A DNA stretch of 64,000 bases, taken from Zingiber officinale. Taxonomy: Eukaryota > Streptophyta > Magnoliopsida > Zingiberales > Zingiberaceae. The position numbers and the translations under genes were made by a program. The DNA is taken from the NCBI RefSeq assembly GCF_018446385.1, contig NC_056004.1, positions 28,774,492 to 28,838,491 of the forward strand, in the 5' to 3' direction. Position 1 is the first letter of the stretch. Each line of letters starts with the position of its first letter. This document shows positions 10,586 to 23,303 of this stretch, one piece after another. The notes under the pieces are model-generated. The model was not told the origin of the DNA, did no database searches, and saw only the letters and a program-made list of their open reading frames with translations.

Positions 10586-11985
10586 AAAACTACATTCCAA
10601 GAAGTGAATATACAAAAGATTCCTCAATCAGAAAATCAAGCGATTGATGAATTGTCAAGGCTTGCATCAGCAATAGTGCCCTGGAACCTAGACCAGCCTG
10701 TAGAATAGACAGTGTTGGTATCTTATATTGAAAGGCAAGCTAACACGGAAATACAGGGTGACTGGAGAGCACCAATCATATTATTTTTGCAACAGGGTGT
10801 CTTACCGGCAAATGCAGAACAAGCTAGAGTTTTTAAGAAGAAAGCCGCTCGATATACCCTGATAGGAGAGCACCTCTACAAGAGGGCTTTCTCTAGTCCC
10901 TTGCTTAAATGCATTGGACCAGAAGACATACAATATATCCTACAGGAAGTTCATCAAGGCTCATGTGGTAGCTATATTGGGGGAAGATCTCTAGCCCGTA
11001 AGATATTATTGACTGGATATTTCTTGCCTACTTTACAAGAAGATGCAGCGCAGCTCGTAAGAACGTGTATGTCCTGTTAGAATTTCCAAAATATCTCACA
11101 TCATCCTACTCAACTATTGAAAATTTCTATAGTTTCTTGTCCTTTTGACCAATGGGGCATGGATATAATGGGTTCATTCCCCTTGGCAACAATTCAGAGA
11201 AGGTTTCTATTGATAGCTGTGAATTACTTCTCAAAATGGGTGGAAACTGAACCGTTAGCAAGAATTACTGAAAATGCAATTATCACATTCTTATGGCAAC
11301 ACATTATTTGTAGGTTTGGTATTCCCCATAAATTAGTTTCTGATAATGGAAGGCAATTTTAGGGATGGAGAATTGGAGAATGGTGTGCAGGGTATGACAT
11401 TACATAGGCATTCACCTCTGTGGGATACCCACAGAGTAATGGACAAGCAGAAGTAACCAACATAGAAATTATCAGAGGACTTAAAACTAAATTAGATCAC
11501 GTTGGTGGTAGTTGGGTAGATGAGTTACCCAGTGTGCTATGGGCTTACCGTACCACCCCTCGAGAGGCTACAGGGATAACTCCATTCCAGTTAGTATACG
11601 GGGGAGAAGCAGTAGTGCCCATTGAGGTAGGGGTGGAATCTGATCGAAGATAGTTATATGATGAAGATAATGCAGGTCAACGTCTTATGGAGTTAGATTT
11701 GATAGAAGAAGCCCGTGACAATGCAGCAACTCACCTTACATCATATCAGCAAAGAATGAGGCAAAACTACAAAAAAAGAGTTATCCCCTGATTCTTTCAA
11801 GTAGGGGATTTAGTGTGGAAGTGTATTAAACTTGTGGGAGATGTTACTAAATTAGCACCCCAATGGGGAGGGCCGTATAAAGTTGTACAAAAGTTGGCCT
11901 CAGGCTCTTACTATCTCCAAGACTCAGAAGAAAGGAAGCTCGACAGGCCTTGGAGTGCAAATCACTTGCAACCATACAGAGCCTA
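10586..11985 (+). pseudogene. Tat gypsy integrase region of element A
   Basis: This continues the pol of element A after the Sirevirus-like insertion. It shows the end of RNase H and linker (QSENQAIDELSRLAS), a zinc-binding-type region (HQGSCGSYIGGRSLARKILLTGYFLPTLQEDA...CMSC), then the integrase core: DQWGMDIMGSFP, NYFSKWVETEPLA, GIPHKLVSDNGRQF, and GYPQSNGQAEVTN with the catalytic E expected downstream. The tail has GDLVWK...LAPQWGGPYKV, ending near SANHLQPYRA at about 11985. Stops at 11080, 11362 and 11653, and changed residues in the zinc region, show it is dead. Confidence 0.88.
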
Positions 11986-12104
11986 ACAAGTACGCCTGTA
12001 ATTTGTCCATATATTCCATTTAATTTTTGGATATAATGAAAAAATACAGGCATCTACTCTTTTATCAATACATACATTTGCTGGAATAGACCAAGCGATT
12101 CTCC
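11986..12104 (+). other. Start of the 3' noncoding region of element A
   Basis: This short AT-rich stretch after the last integrase codon leads into the first tandem array. I see no gene in it. Confidence 0.6.
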
Positions 12105-13115
12105 TTTTGAGTGTGTTTCCTCCGCTCAGTACTATTTGAGCGTGCTTCCTCCGCTCAGCGATAGTCGATTGGGGACCTTAAGGAGTGACCGACCTGGCTT
12201 CCTTAAGGGGAATCGGAGACTTTAAACCCCTAATAGTTGAGCGTGCTTCCTCCACTCAGTACTATTCGAGCGTGCTTCCTCCGCTTAGCGATAGTCAATC
12301 GGGGACCTTAAGGAGTGACCGACCTGACTTCCTTAAGGGGAACCAGAGACTTTAAACCCTTAATATTCGAGTGTGCTTCCTTCGCTCAACGATAGTCGAT
12401 CGGGGACCTTAAGGAGTGATCGACCTGACTTCCTTAAGAGGAACCAGAGACTTTAAACCCTCAATAGTTGAGCATGATCCCTCCGCTCAGTACTATTCAA
12501 GCGTGCTTCCTCCACTCAGCGATAGTCGATCAGGGACCTTAAGGAGTGACCGGTCTGGCTTCCTTAAGGGGAACCAAAGACTTTAAACCCCTAATAGTTG
12601 AGCATCCTTCCTCCGCTCAGTACTATTCGAGCGTGCTTCCTCCGCTCAGCGATAGTCAATCGGGGAACTAAAGGAGTGACCGGCCTAACTTCCTTAAGGG
12701 GAACTAGAGACTTTAAACCCTCAATAGTTGAGCGTGCTCCCTCCGCTCAGCGATAGTCGATCGGGGACCTTAAGGAGTGACCGGCCTGGCTTCCTTAAGG
12801 GGAACCGGAGACTTTAAACCCCTAATAGTTGAGTATGCTTCCTCCGCTCAGTACTATTCGAGTGTGCTTCCTCCGCTCAGCGATAGTCGATCGGGGACCT
12901 TAAGGAGTGACCGACCTGACTTTTTTAAGGGGAACCGGAGACTTTAAACCCTTAAAGGTTGAGCGCACTTCCTCCGCTCAGTACTATTCGAGCGTGCTTC
13001 CTCCTCTCAGCGATAGTCGATCGGGGACCTTAAGGAGTGACCGACTTGGCTTCTTTAAGGAGAATTGGAGACTTTAAACCCCTAACAGTTGAGCGTGCTC
13101 CCTCCTCTTGGCAAT
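12105..13115 (+). repeat. Tandem array, 130-bp unit with 101-bp variants
   Basis: A fixed landmark (GGGGACCTTAAGGAG and variants) occurs at 12171, 12301, 12402, 12532, 12662, 12763, 12893 and 13023. The spacing is 130 bases five times and 101 bases twice. The shorter unit lacks one of two internal ~29-bp subunits (GAGCGTGCTTCCTCCGCTCAG followed by a short tail). Every unit contains GAACCGGAGACTTTAAACCC or a close variant. The array sits between integrase and antisense ORF, where Tat elements are known to carry hypervariable repeats. Confidence 0.92.
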
Positions 13116-13204
13116 AGTCAACTAGGATACCTTGAGAAGAAATTGGTTTGGTTCTTGTCAAAATGGCTGGAGACTATAGACTTCGAGCAGAACCAAATTC
13201 GCAT

Positions 13205-16135
13205 GGAAGCATATTCCCGATTAAGGTTTAGATTCACTCGGAAGTACATTCTTGACCGAAATATATCAACATTCTGGCCTGCGAGTATTAATTCATATTC
13301 GCTTGGAAATACATTCCCGATCGAAATACATCAACATTCTGGCCTTCAGGTATTAATTCAGATTCGCTCGGAAATACATTCCCAACCAAAATATATCAAC
13401 ATTATGACCTTCAGATATTAATTCAGATTTGCTCGAGAGTACATTCCCGACCAAAATACATCAACATTCTGGCCTTCAGGTATTAATTCAGATTCGCTCA
13501 GGAGTACATTCCCGATCGAAATATATCAATATTCTGGCCTCTAGACATTAATTCAGATTTGCTCGGAAATACATTCCTGACCAAAATATATCAACATTCT
13601 AGCCTTCAGATATTGATTCAGATTTGCTCGAGAGTATATTCCTGACAGAAATATATCAACATTCTGGCCTTCAGGTATTAATTCAGATTCGCTCGGTAGT
13701 GCATTTTTGACCGAAATATATCAATATTCTGGCATGCGGGTATTAATTTATATTCTCTCAGAAATACATTCCTGACCGAAATGTATCAACATTCTGGCCT
13801 TCAGATATTAATTCAGATTCGATCAGGAGTATATTCCTGACCGAAATATATCAACATTCTGGCCTTCGGGTATTAATTCAGATTCACTCGGGAGTACATT
13901 CCCAACCGAAATATATCAATATTCTGGCCTCCAAACATTAATTCAGATTCGCTCGGAAGTACATTTCCGACCGAAATATATCAACATTCTGGCATGCGGG
14001 TATTAATTTATATTCTCTCAGAAATACATTCCTGACCGAAATGTATCAACATTCTGGCCTTCAGATATTAATTCAGATTCGATCGGGAGTATATTCCTGA
14101 CCGAAATATATCAACATTCTGGCCTTCGGGTATTAATTCAGATTCACTCGGGAGTACATTCCCAACCGAAATATATCAATATTCTGGCCTCCAGACATTA
14201 ATTCAGATTCGCTCGGAAGTACATTCCCGACCGAAATATATCAACATTCTGGCCTTCGGGTATTAATTCAGATTCGCTCGGAAGTACATTCCCGATCGAA
14301 ATATATCAACATTCAGGCCTTCGGGTATTAATTCCGATTTGCTCGGGAGTACATTCCTGACCGAAATATATCAACATTGTGGCCTACGGGTATTAATTCG
14401 TATTCACTCGGGAATACATTCCCGATCGAAATATATCAACATTCTGGCCTGCGAGTATTAATTCATATTCGCTTGGAAATACATTCCCGACCGAAATATA
14501 TCAACATTCTGGCCTTCAGATATTAATTCAGATTCGCTCAGGAGTACATTCCCGATCGAAATTCATCAACATTATGGCCTTCAGGTATTAATTCATATTC
14601 GTTCAGGAGTACATTCCTGACCGAAATACATCAAGATTCTAGTCTTCATGTATTAATTCAGATTCGCTCGGGAGTACATTCCCATCCGAAATATATCAAT
14701 ATTTTGGCCTCCGGACATTAATTCAGATTCGCTCGGAAGTACATTCCCTATCGAAATATATCCACATTCTGGCCTGCGGGTATTAATGCATATTCGCTCG
14801 GAAATACATTCCCGATCGAAATATATCAACATTCTGGCCTGCGGGTATTAATGCATATTCGCTTGGAAATACATTCCCGACCGAAATATATCAACATTGT
14901 GGCCTTCAAATATGAATTCATATTCGCTCGGGAGTACATTCCTGACCGAAATACATCAATATTCTGGCCTTCAAGCATTAATTCATATTCGTTCAGGAGT
15001 ACATTCCTGATCGAAATACAACAAGATTCTAGACTTCATGTATTAATTCAGATTCATTTGGGAGTACATTCCCGACCAAAATATATCAATATTTTGGCCT
15101 CCAGACATTAATTCAGATTCGCTCGGAAGTACATTCCCTACCAAAATATATCCACATTTTGGCCTGCGGGTATTAATGCATATTCACTCGGAAATATATT
15201 CCCGATCAAAATATATCAACATTCTGGCCTGCGGGTATTAATGCATATTCGCTCGGAAATACATTCCCGACCGAAATATATCAACATTGTGGCCTTCAAA
15301 TATTAATTCATATTTGCTCAGGAGTACATTCCTGACCGAAATATATCAACATTCTGGCCTTCAGGTATTAATTTAGATTCGCTCAGGAGTACATTCCAGA
15401 CCGAAATATATCAATATTCTGGCCTCCAGACATTAATTCAGATTCGCTCAGAAGTACATTCCCGACCGAAATATATCAACATTCTAGCCTACGAGTATTA
15501 ATTCATATTCGCTCGAAAATACATTCCCGACTGAAATATATCAACATTCTGACCTTCAGATATTAATTCAGATTCGCTCGGGAGTACATTCCTGACCGAA
15601 ATATATCAACATTTTGGCCTACGGGTATTAATTCGTATTCGCTCAGGAATATATTCTCGATCGAAATATATCAACATTCTGGCCTTCAGATATTAATTTA
15701 GATTCGCTCGGGAGTACATTCCCGATCGCAATATATCAACCTCCTGACCTTCAAATATTAATTCAGATTCGCTCGGAAGTATATTACCGACCAAAATATA
15801 TCAACATTCTGGCCTTCGAGTATTAATTTATATTCGTTCGAGAATACATTCCCGACCGAAATATGTCAACCTCTTGGCCTTCAAATATTAATTCAGATTC
15901 GCTCGGGAGTACATTCCCGACCGAAATACATCAACATTATGGCTTTCGTGTATTAATTCAAATTCGCTCGGGAGTACATTTCCTACTGAAATATATCAAT
16001 ACTCTGGCCTCCAGACATCAATTCAGATTCATTCGGGAGTACATTCTCGGTCGAAATATATCAACATTTCAACCTTCAAGTGTCAATTCAAATCCGCTCG
16101 GGAATGTTTCCTCGACCGAGATATCATAGCACTTT
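13205..16135 (+). repeat. Tandem array, 65-bp unit, about 45 copies
   Basis: A 65-bp unit (centre: TACATTCCCGACCGAAATAT, then TCAACATTCTGGCCT) repeats for almost 3 kb; successive CATTCTGGCCT landmarks at 13270 and 13335 give the period. Copies differ at 5-15 percent of sites by eye, and some blocks recur as multi-unit groups (for example around 13720-13930 and 13985-14200), a sign of higher-order duplication. Short open frames in it are repeat artefacts. It could seed a satellite, since 65 is not a multiple of three and no protein is implied. Confidence 0.93.
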
Positions 16136-16752
16136 GATTTTCACATGTGAAGCTTAAATTCACTCGGAGCAAAAAACTAACCTGGATAATCAGCCAGAAT
16201 TCTCATGAAATTTACCCGGGATATGCAGCTTGACCAAAGCACAAGAGTGGATAGAATTCTTTATACCAACACGATTCGCTCTAAAAAGGTATACAGTCCA
16301 TAAGAAATAAGTAAGTACTAATTTCTACAAATATATTCTCAGGTGAAACCGATAAGGAAAGATGCTTATGTTTAATTACTTGTCCTATTACATGCTCACT
16401 TATGGGGTTATGTTATTTCACGACTATTTTGCTGGAGCACCTATTCCTTACCTCTCATCTGTTATAAGTAAAATAGGAACAGATTTAAGAATGGAGGAGT
16501 GTCAGAAGACAATGGACCATAAAACAAGGGTGGCTATAAGGATTAACAACCATAAAGATAGATAGGCGAACAAGTAAGGATCACCTCTCGAATATTCACT
16601 TGTCGTACATACATACAAATATGTACTCTATATATTCATTTCTGATACTATAATTATCACATGTCTACTTTAGAAATCTACAAGTATATTTAACATACTA
16701 TGATTACCACATACCTGCTTTAAAGATTTGCAAGTATATATACCATAGTCTG

Positions 16753-16807
<55 letters not shown>

Positions 16808-17039
16808 TAGATATATCTACTGATGAGATGCTTGGGCAACTCTTTATTGAGTCACCATCGATCTATAAATTGAGGAGGAGGCTCTTGAGATAAAACCCCC
16901 CCTTCTCGTAGCTGCTTAAGAACCTCATCAGCAGAATGAGTCAGAGTCCCTACAATGCGGCTGACAAATTCATTCTTGAATTCAGAAGAGGTTAAGTACT
17001 ATTGGCGTTGGACTTCCCAGCGCTCCTCTTCACCCACCT
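16136..17039 (+). other. Noncoding spacer with a TA microsatellite
   Basis: This is AT-rich sequence between the 65-bp array and the first antisense gene. At about 16754-16804 it carries an uninterrupted TA dinucleotide run of roughly 24 repeats flanked by TAGATAGATA. I see no gene or regulatory motif otherwise. Confidence 0.7.
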
Positions 17040-19279
17040 TGTAAACTTGTAGTTATGAGGCAAGACACTCTGATTTCTCCTCAAAATTGGTCCTTTCAGT
17101 TTTGGTGTGTTCTAGTTCTTGGGTGAGGAAATCTATTTCTGAATCTTGAGCTTTCAGTTTCTCTTGTAGCTGTAATAGCTCAAAATTCTGAGAAGCCAAC
17201 TCTTGAGCAAAGTCTAGAGATCTAGGGCATGAAGTCTGAAAATGCTCTAAGATAGAAGATCTGAGGGTAGCGTCTGAGATAGCTTTGTTTTTCTTGGCTA
17301 CTTCAACACTCAATTGAGAGGATAGGCTCTGTATTTGCAGCTCTAGAGTCTTCTTCTCTGCTCCTCTAAACCCTAGTAGCTAGCGATGATTCTGTAAGTC
17401 CTTCTCCAAAAGGGTCATCTAATGAGCCTGAGAACATATCTTCTCCTGGAGTTGGGTGACCTCATTGCTCAGAGTGGGGGAGGCTGCCTTTAGGGTCCTT
17501 ACCTGATTCTTCAGATCCCTATTTTCCCTCTCTAACTCTGCGGCTAAATTGCCCATGTACAAGCTCGAGCCGCTAAACTGAATAGAGCAATAACATGGTT
17601 ATAAGTTATAGATACAAAATAAAAGAACACATTTAGAATACTTACAGCAATGACCTGACGATTGTAGTTGTCAGCCTGATCGAAAACACTTTTTCCCTGC
17701 ATAGAACTTTGAATTTGTAACCAAGACGTGGCCAGGGAATATTTCAATTAAAGGAACCCATAAGAAGAAGGAGCTTGATTTTGTCCCAATAAAGAAGGCA
17801 AGCCTTGGGCTTGCCTGAAAAGATCCTGAGGAGGAATAGGGGCAGAGGGCCTTGCGGAGGAAGAAGGTAATGAACTTGTACGAGGAAAGGAGGGACCAAC
17901 ACTAGAAGTAATGGGAGGTCTTGGTATAGTAGTGGGGACAGTAGGAGGTAAAACAAAAGACACAGAATCAATAGTTGGCCCAGTGATAACATCTTGGGGG
18001 GCAGAACTAGAAGATCTTTTACAAGAGGTCCTTCTAGCTATCACTATAGGAAGAGAAGAAGAGGAAATCTGGGAAGGCGAGGAAGACACTGGTACGACCG
18101 GAGTCGGTCCAGAAGCAAGAACAACTGGAGGAACTGTAGGAGTCAGTAAAATAGGTCTCATCATGTTAAGGGCAAAATTATGATGAAGACAACTATAAGG
18201 CATTGGCTCCTTACCTCTCTCATGAGAAATCTCGAAGGGAACAATGGGGAGTTGTTCAAGCTCAGAGATGATGATCGGAGTTAAACTGTTCTTTGGGATG
18301 TGAGTCTGTTTGCGTCAAGCAATGAAAGGACTATATTCCTTGGAAGATTTAGAGGATTCGGGGACTACCTCTGGGGTTACTTCGTTAGAAGGAAGCAAAC
18401 CAAGAGATGAAGTGGTGGGATTGAGGCGACGATTCTTTAATAAATCTGCTCCCAATTTAGCTAAAGTTGATTTATTCAGCTCGGGGTTTTTGTACATAAG
18501 GACTGGAAGAATGGTATCAACTAGAAAGTATAAAAAGTATAAATTTAAGGAAGAGACAATTTAAAGATGACGAAGGATCAGGGGGGATAAGTATAAAACT
18601 TACCAAAAGGAGGCTCCAATTCTGTGTCGGTAGAGCTTATTCCAAAGATAAAAAGTAGATCTTCAACAACTAGTGCTGGTAAATAGAATTTAGCCCCTTT
18701 TAATTTCGACATAGACGCATAAAAGGTCAAGTCAATAGTATCATCCTTTGGATTGGGAAGAGTAGGAAGAGTCCGTTGCCAAGAGATAGGGTATGGAGGA
18801 GGAGAAGGAAGGCGCAAAAAGAAGAACTTTTGTCTCCATTCCCCTTGTGCTGGGATTCTATTGAATAAGATAGCCTTGGGATGACTCTGGAACTTAAAGA
18901 GGCTATCTTCTACTTGATGGAGAACAAAAAATTGGTGAAATAAACGAGGAGAGGGAGGAAAGTCAAGTAATTGGGAAACAGCGACAAAGGCAGATAATAT
19001 AGAGAAAGATTGAGGAATGAGTTGATTCAAGGGTACGTTAAAATATTGACTTACGACGATGAAGAAAGGGTGGAGAGGGAGCCAAAAGTCGGATAGTGCT
19101 TGTTCCCAAAAGACAGCGACACTCCCTGGAAGAGGAAGATTTGGGCGGTCCTCTAGAGTAGGAAGGACCAAATAGGAGGGGAATCCATAATCTAAGAGCA
19201 TTGCATAAACTTCTGACTCACTGGCACTGGAAGAGCAATGGGTGAACCACTCATGGGAGAAAGAAAAAGAGGCCATCAT
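17040..19279 (-). pseudogene. Antisense extra gene of element A, copy 1 (Transposase_28-type)
   Basis: This is on the strand opposite to pol. Exon 1 (ATG at 19279 to about 18602, ~226 residues) has the 'putative gypsy-type transposon' pattern: SESEVYAMLLDYGFP, FWLPLHPFFIVVSQYFNVPLNQL, and a closing ...DLLFIFGIS. It ends at a plant-type splice donor (G|GTAAGT at about 18601), with an acceptor (TTCTTCCAG or CTTTCTAG) near 18500-18515. Later exons encode a Ser/Pro/Thr-rich linker (17748-18203) and a coiled coil (17053-17313, e.g. LQLQEKLKAQDSEIDFLTQEL). A stop around 18315 and breaks in the coiled-coil part suggest decay, but exon 1 is clean. The function of such antisense ORFs is unknown. Confidence 0.72.
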
Positions 19280-20125
19280 GGGCAGAAGATCAGGGGGAGA
19301 GGAAGAATTGCGAATGGAACAGAGAAAGAAGGAATGTTGCAGAGGAGGAAGACGACAAGATGAACCCTTGATTCATCTCTAAAACCCTCAATGCAATTAT
19401 TGAGAAGGGTAAACGGTAGATAGGGAAAAAGGCAAGAGCGAAAGAATTGGCAGTGAACCAGTAGATACATAGGTAAAATATTAGATATACGAAAATAGGT
19501 ACACCTGTAATCGCAAGGGTGGCATTTCTGAAGTACAAGTTCAAACTAAAAAAGTTACGAGATCCTGAGGGAAGGTATAATTAATCTTTTGAAATCCCGG
19601 TAAGCTCAGATTCATCGGACGTATGAAATAAAAAGCAGATCGGGCGAGATAGGCTCGCCTTGTCACCATAGGCTGAGCAGAAAATACATGCGTCTAACTC
19701 GTCCGACTAGACAGTCTGAGTCAATAAGCTCGCCCTGTTGTTATATACCAGGCAAGAAATAACCAACCTTTGATGATAAGGGAAGTTGGGAAGATTCCAC
19801 TCGGCTCTCATGTACAGAAAGGATAACTAGTGTTAAGGGGAAAAACATATGTATATATATATTATAGACTGAGTTATATAGTCATCAACGATGGGACTAA
19901 GCGATTAGGACGGGTCGACCGGGATATTAATTTACATATGCATGAGCATACAATCATTCGTTCGATCCCCATAAATGTATACATGAAGAAGACAAACAAA
20001 CATTCAGAAAATACAATTAATTAAAGGGAAATAAAATGAGTTATATCAAATATAAAAGAGAAGTTAGCATGGGTTCATCATATAGAAAGAGTCTACGGAT
20101 AGGTAGAATTACAATAGGCTAGCAA
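19280..20125 (-). other. Spacer between the two antisense genes
   Basis: About 850 bases between the start of antisense copy 1 and the end of copy 2. It should hold the upstream region of copy 1 and the 3' end of copy 2. I find no LTR boundary or clear TIR, so nothing shows that the two copies come from separate insertions. Confidence 0.5.
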
Positions 20126-22191
20126 CTACAACAACTGGGGAAACAAGCTAGGAGGACGATCCTTTAGTAATTTCCTCTGATTAGGAAAGTCGGAGGGAGG
20201 ATCAGACACCAATACTTTCAATTCTTTTAACTCTCTCACCCCCCAATCAAGTGCGTAATTCACAGTCCATATAAGAGAATCAGAAATGGGGATGAGGAAA
20301 GCAGGAGACTTAAGATACTCCTTCTTCTTCTCAAAGCGGGCATCCTCGTCGGCTTTATAATATGCCAATTCTTCCTGAGAAGCCTTCAGAGCAGTCTCTT
20401 TAAGGTTCAAAGTAGATAATTGTTCAGCCAGTGTGGTTGCGTGGGTGTTCTTTAATGACTGTAATTGGGAGGACAATTGAGCAATTTCAGAGGTAAACTT
20501 CTCCAACTTGGAAGAGAGCTCATCGCCATGGGCATTGGTTGATAGCAGTTGAGACTGAAGATGCTCCACATCATCCTTGTACTAGTAGGATTACTCAGTC
20601 TCAGTTTTAAGTGACTGGCGGGTCTCTTCCAATTGGGCAGACAATGTCTTTATCTTTTTAGCCACCTGGTCAAGAGATAGCTCTGAAACCTATTTCTTTA
20701 GTGCCTCATTTTCTTGGGTTAAGGTATGTAGTAGATGGGCTATACTCATGTTGTACACCCAGCGTTGTAGAACAGAGAGCATTAGGGGAATACTTAAGAA
20801 AATATGACCATAAGTGGAAACAAGGTTACCTTCGTCTCCTCAAAAGAGAATTTATCAGCCACCTCAGAGCGACTGCTTGCTTCAATTAGTTGGTGCACTT
20901 CCTCCCAAGTTGTGATGAAAGACCCTCCCAAAAGTATAGGGAGAGTGGCGGTAAGGGAGGAAGTGGAAGACAAAGTAGTCTGAATTGAAGGGGGGGGGGG
21001 GGGCAAGGCCATTTGTTCGGGAAAATTCATAAACAAGGTAGGCGAAGAACTACCATTGGGAATAGGTAGGGTGGTAGAGGAAGAAGGAACAAGAGTAGGA
21101 TAAAGGGCCGAGAGAGGGAGATCAGGAGAAGAAGGAACAACATCTACAGGGGGAAGGTCTTCAGAAAAGGAAATGGATTTTTGTTTTGGGGATGGAGTAA
21201 GGGTCAGTTTGCATCTTTTCTTGGTGGGGGCTTCTGAAGGAGATTTCTCTGAAGTCGAAGGGGAGGCAAACTCAACAATTGTGGGAAGTTCAAGAAAGTT
21301 CTCTTCCAGAACTACAGCTGGAGAAATAGAAACGTCTTCTATGATAGCAGGAGCTTTTGATGAAGAGGGCTGACCTAATGTGGCAAGAAGCTCTTGCTCC
21401 TTAACTTTAACTGCTTCTGCCGCCAAACACAACTGCTCATCGATTGTAGCTTCGAACAGAGCATCCACTACACAAAGTAAAAAATATCTTAGTTAGTAAA
21501 AAAGGATTGTAATAGATAAATGGTGACTTAACAAGAGAGTCGCGAAGCCCTATCTGGACGGGGCTCAATCCAAAAAGATAAAGGAGGTCATCCCAAATCC
21601 ATTTGTGAATGAATAAATGACAACCTGATAGCTTCTGTGAGTAAGTAGTGAAGGAAGGATGTCTATGCAATTCCTTCAAGTTAGGAAGAGCAAGAAGAGA
21701 GGATTTCCAAGAAGAAGACCAAGGGATGGGTTCAGGGAAATTTACAAAGAAAAAGCATGATTTCCATCTCTTGATGGAAGAGGGCATTTCTTCAAAAAAG
21801 GTCATTTTAGGCCTGGATTGAAACAAAAAGACGCCAGGCTCTGACCTCTTAGGATAGGGGAACATAAAGAAATTCTGAGGGGTTGGAGGGATATCAAAGA
21901 GGCGGAAGAGCATGAACAAACCACAAAGATAACGAAAGGCATTGGGGTGAATTGTTGCAAAGGGATATCGAAGAACTGACTTATTTCTATCAGAAAAGGG
22001 GGAATGGGAAAATGCAAACCGGTTGCTATTTGATCTTTGAAGAAGGTGACATGATTCTCAGGAGGGAGATGAGGGCGAGAATCAGGAATAACAATACGAT
22101 AGGCTTTGGGAATTCCATACAAGGAACGAAGAGCAGACCTATCATCTTTGTGAAAGGTCGAAGAGGTTTGAGCGTACCATGCGGAAAACAA
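20126..22191 (-). pseudogene. Antisense extra gene of element A, copy 2 (Transposase_28-type)
   Basis: This has the same layout as copy 1 but is clearly diverged. Exon 1 begins near 22191 (MFSAWYAQTSSTFHKDDRSALRSLYGIP in sense, given here only in part) and shows PIPPFLIEISQFFDIPLQQF. It shifts frame near 21940 and goes on as FDIPPTPQNFFMFPYPKRSE to DDLLYLFGLSP. A likely intron (GTTAAG...TTTGTGTAG) lies at about 21475-21530. Exon 2 (about 21468-20835) is Ser/Pro-rich. The last part (20569-20126) is a coiled coil (LSSKLEKFTSEIAQLSSQLQ) ending in LIWTVNYALDWGVRELKEL. The frameshift makes it a pseudogene. Confidence 0.72.
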
Positions 22192-22751
22192 TTCTTCAAC
22201 TATATAGAAATATAAGAATAAAAAACAGAGAGCGTAAGTTATGGCACCAACAGAGAGCGTAACTTACTGAAGCCTTAGGAAGAAGGATGACAAGGAAAGG
22301 TTGAAGAAGAAAGAAGGACGACAAAGGCTAAGTTATGGCACCAACAGAGAGCGTAAGGAAGAAGACGAAGAAGTAATGATATAAAGGGTTTAGGGTTTTT
22401 CAAAAATATTGACCAACAAAAATCACCATTGGATGCGAGCAAACTTCACAAGAGTAGTCATTGATTTATCGAAGAAAGAATATGATAAGATGTTGCCAAA
22501 AGCATGCGAAGGATTATGTCAGGAGGAAGAAAGTGATAACACGTGTCGAAAATCCATAAACGGGCAATTATGATGGACATAACAGGGCAAATCATGCTCG
22601 GATCAGCGCCGCAGCATCGTATATCGCCGATACTCTCTTTCCGTTGAAGGACCAATTAACAAGGAGAAGATTTTGAAAATGGATATTTGACTTCCTAGGT
22701 GTAATAAAGGAAGGAATGGAAAGAAAATATAAAATGACATTTTCAAATCGC
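22192..22751 (-). other. Upstream region of antisense copy 2, truncated
   Basis: This is noncoding. A ~28-bp direct repeat starting TAAGTTATGGCACCAACAGA occurs at about 22234 and 22330. The rest is unassigned 3' sequence of element A, cut at 22752 by copia C. No polypurine tract or LTR start of A is visible. Confidence 0.5.
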
Positions 22752-23303
22752 TGTTAGTTAGAGCCTTAGAGCCAATCATGTGATGATTATTGTATGGACT
22801 TGATGTATCATATTCCTATATGTTTATAAAGGCATTTCTTTATGGTTATTATACTTACTTGTATTGGTGTCAAATAACTAAGTATAATAGCGTCCTTGAG
22901 TAAAAGGTTCTTATCTATATCAATCGATTGGTTGAATCGATAGTGAGATGATATAGAGAACACTGCTCTTAATCATTCCTAGTCAAGTATTAACATTTAG
23001 GGACAATGTTAATGCGACGAAACTAGCATGTAGGTCAACTCGATGACTTAATCTCACAAGTCATAGATATAGAGATATCAAGTTGACACATGGGTATGCA
23101 TTGGAGAATGTATACTGAATGACCCGTCATGAGAAAGTATCATGGATCATTATATGAGTGTTATACACTTTCTCATGTGACTATTAGTATGACTATCAGT
23201 CCTTGGACCTGAAGTCACCATGGTTCCCTACATAAGGAGATACATACTTTGGCTTCGTCAAACATCACCCGTAACTGGGTGGACTATAAAGGCGATTATT
23301 GGG

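Larger units (their letters stand above)
1..22751 (+). mobile_element. Ty3/gypsy element A (Tat-like), decayed and interrupted
   Basis: This is a large Ty3/gypsy element whose left part lies outside the window. In order it shows reverse transcriptase and RNase H, an integrase, a repeat-rich 3' noncoding region, and two antisense reading frames carrying a 'putative gypsy-type transposon' domain. A second RNase H-like block (YVDGSS...NNEAEYE) after the first, a long repeat-bearing 3' UTR and antisense extra ORFs are known traits of the Tat lineage (Retand, Grande, RIRE2 and relatives). The element is split at 3130-10585 by a Sirevirus-like insertion, and its right end is cut at 22752 by copia element C, so neither LTR is visible. 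All coding parts carry stops. Confidence 0.85.

Noticed and set aside
13205..16135. CRISPR-like regular repeats
   Set aside because: The 65-bp units are contiguous with no unique spacers, diverge from one another, and lie in a plant retroelement 3' region.
17911..18183. Plus-strand frame opposite the antisense gene linker
   Set aside because: It is the shadow of the Ser/Pro-rich antisense linker in the complementary strand.
19280..20125. Possible LTR or separate element between the two antisense genes
   Set aside because: No TG...CA repeat pair, TSD, primer site or polypurine tract could be found on either side.
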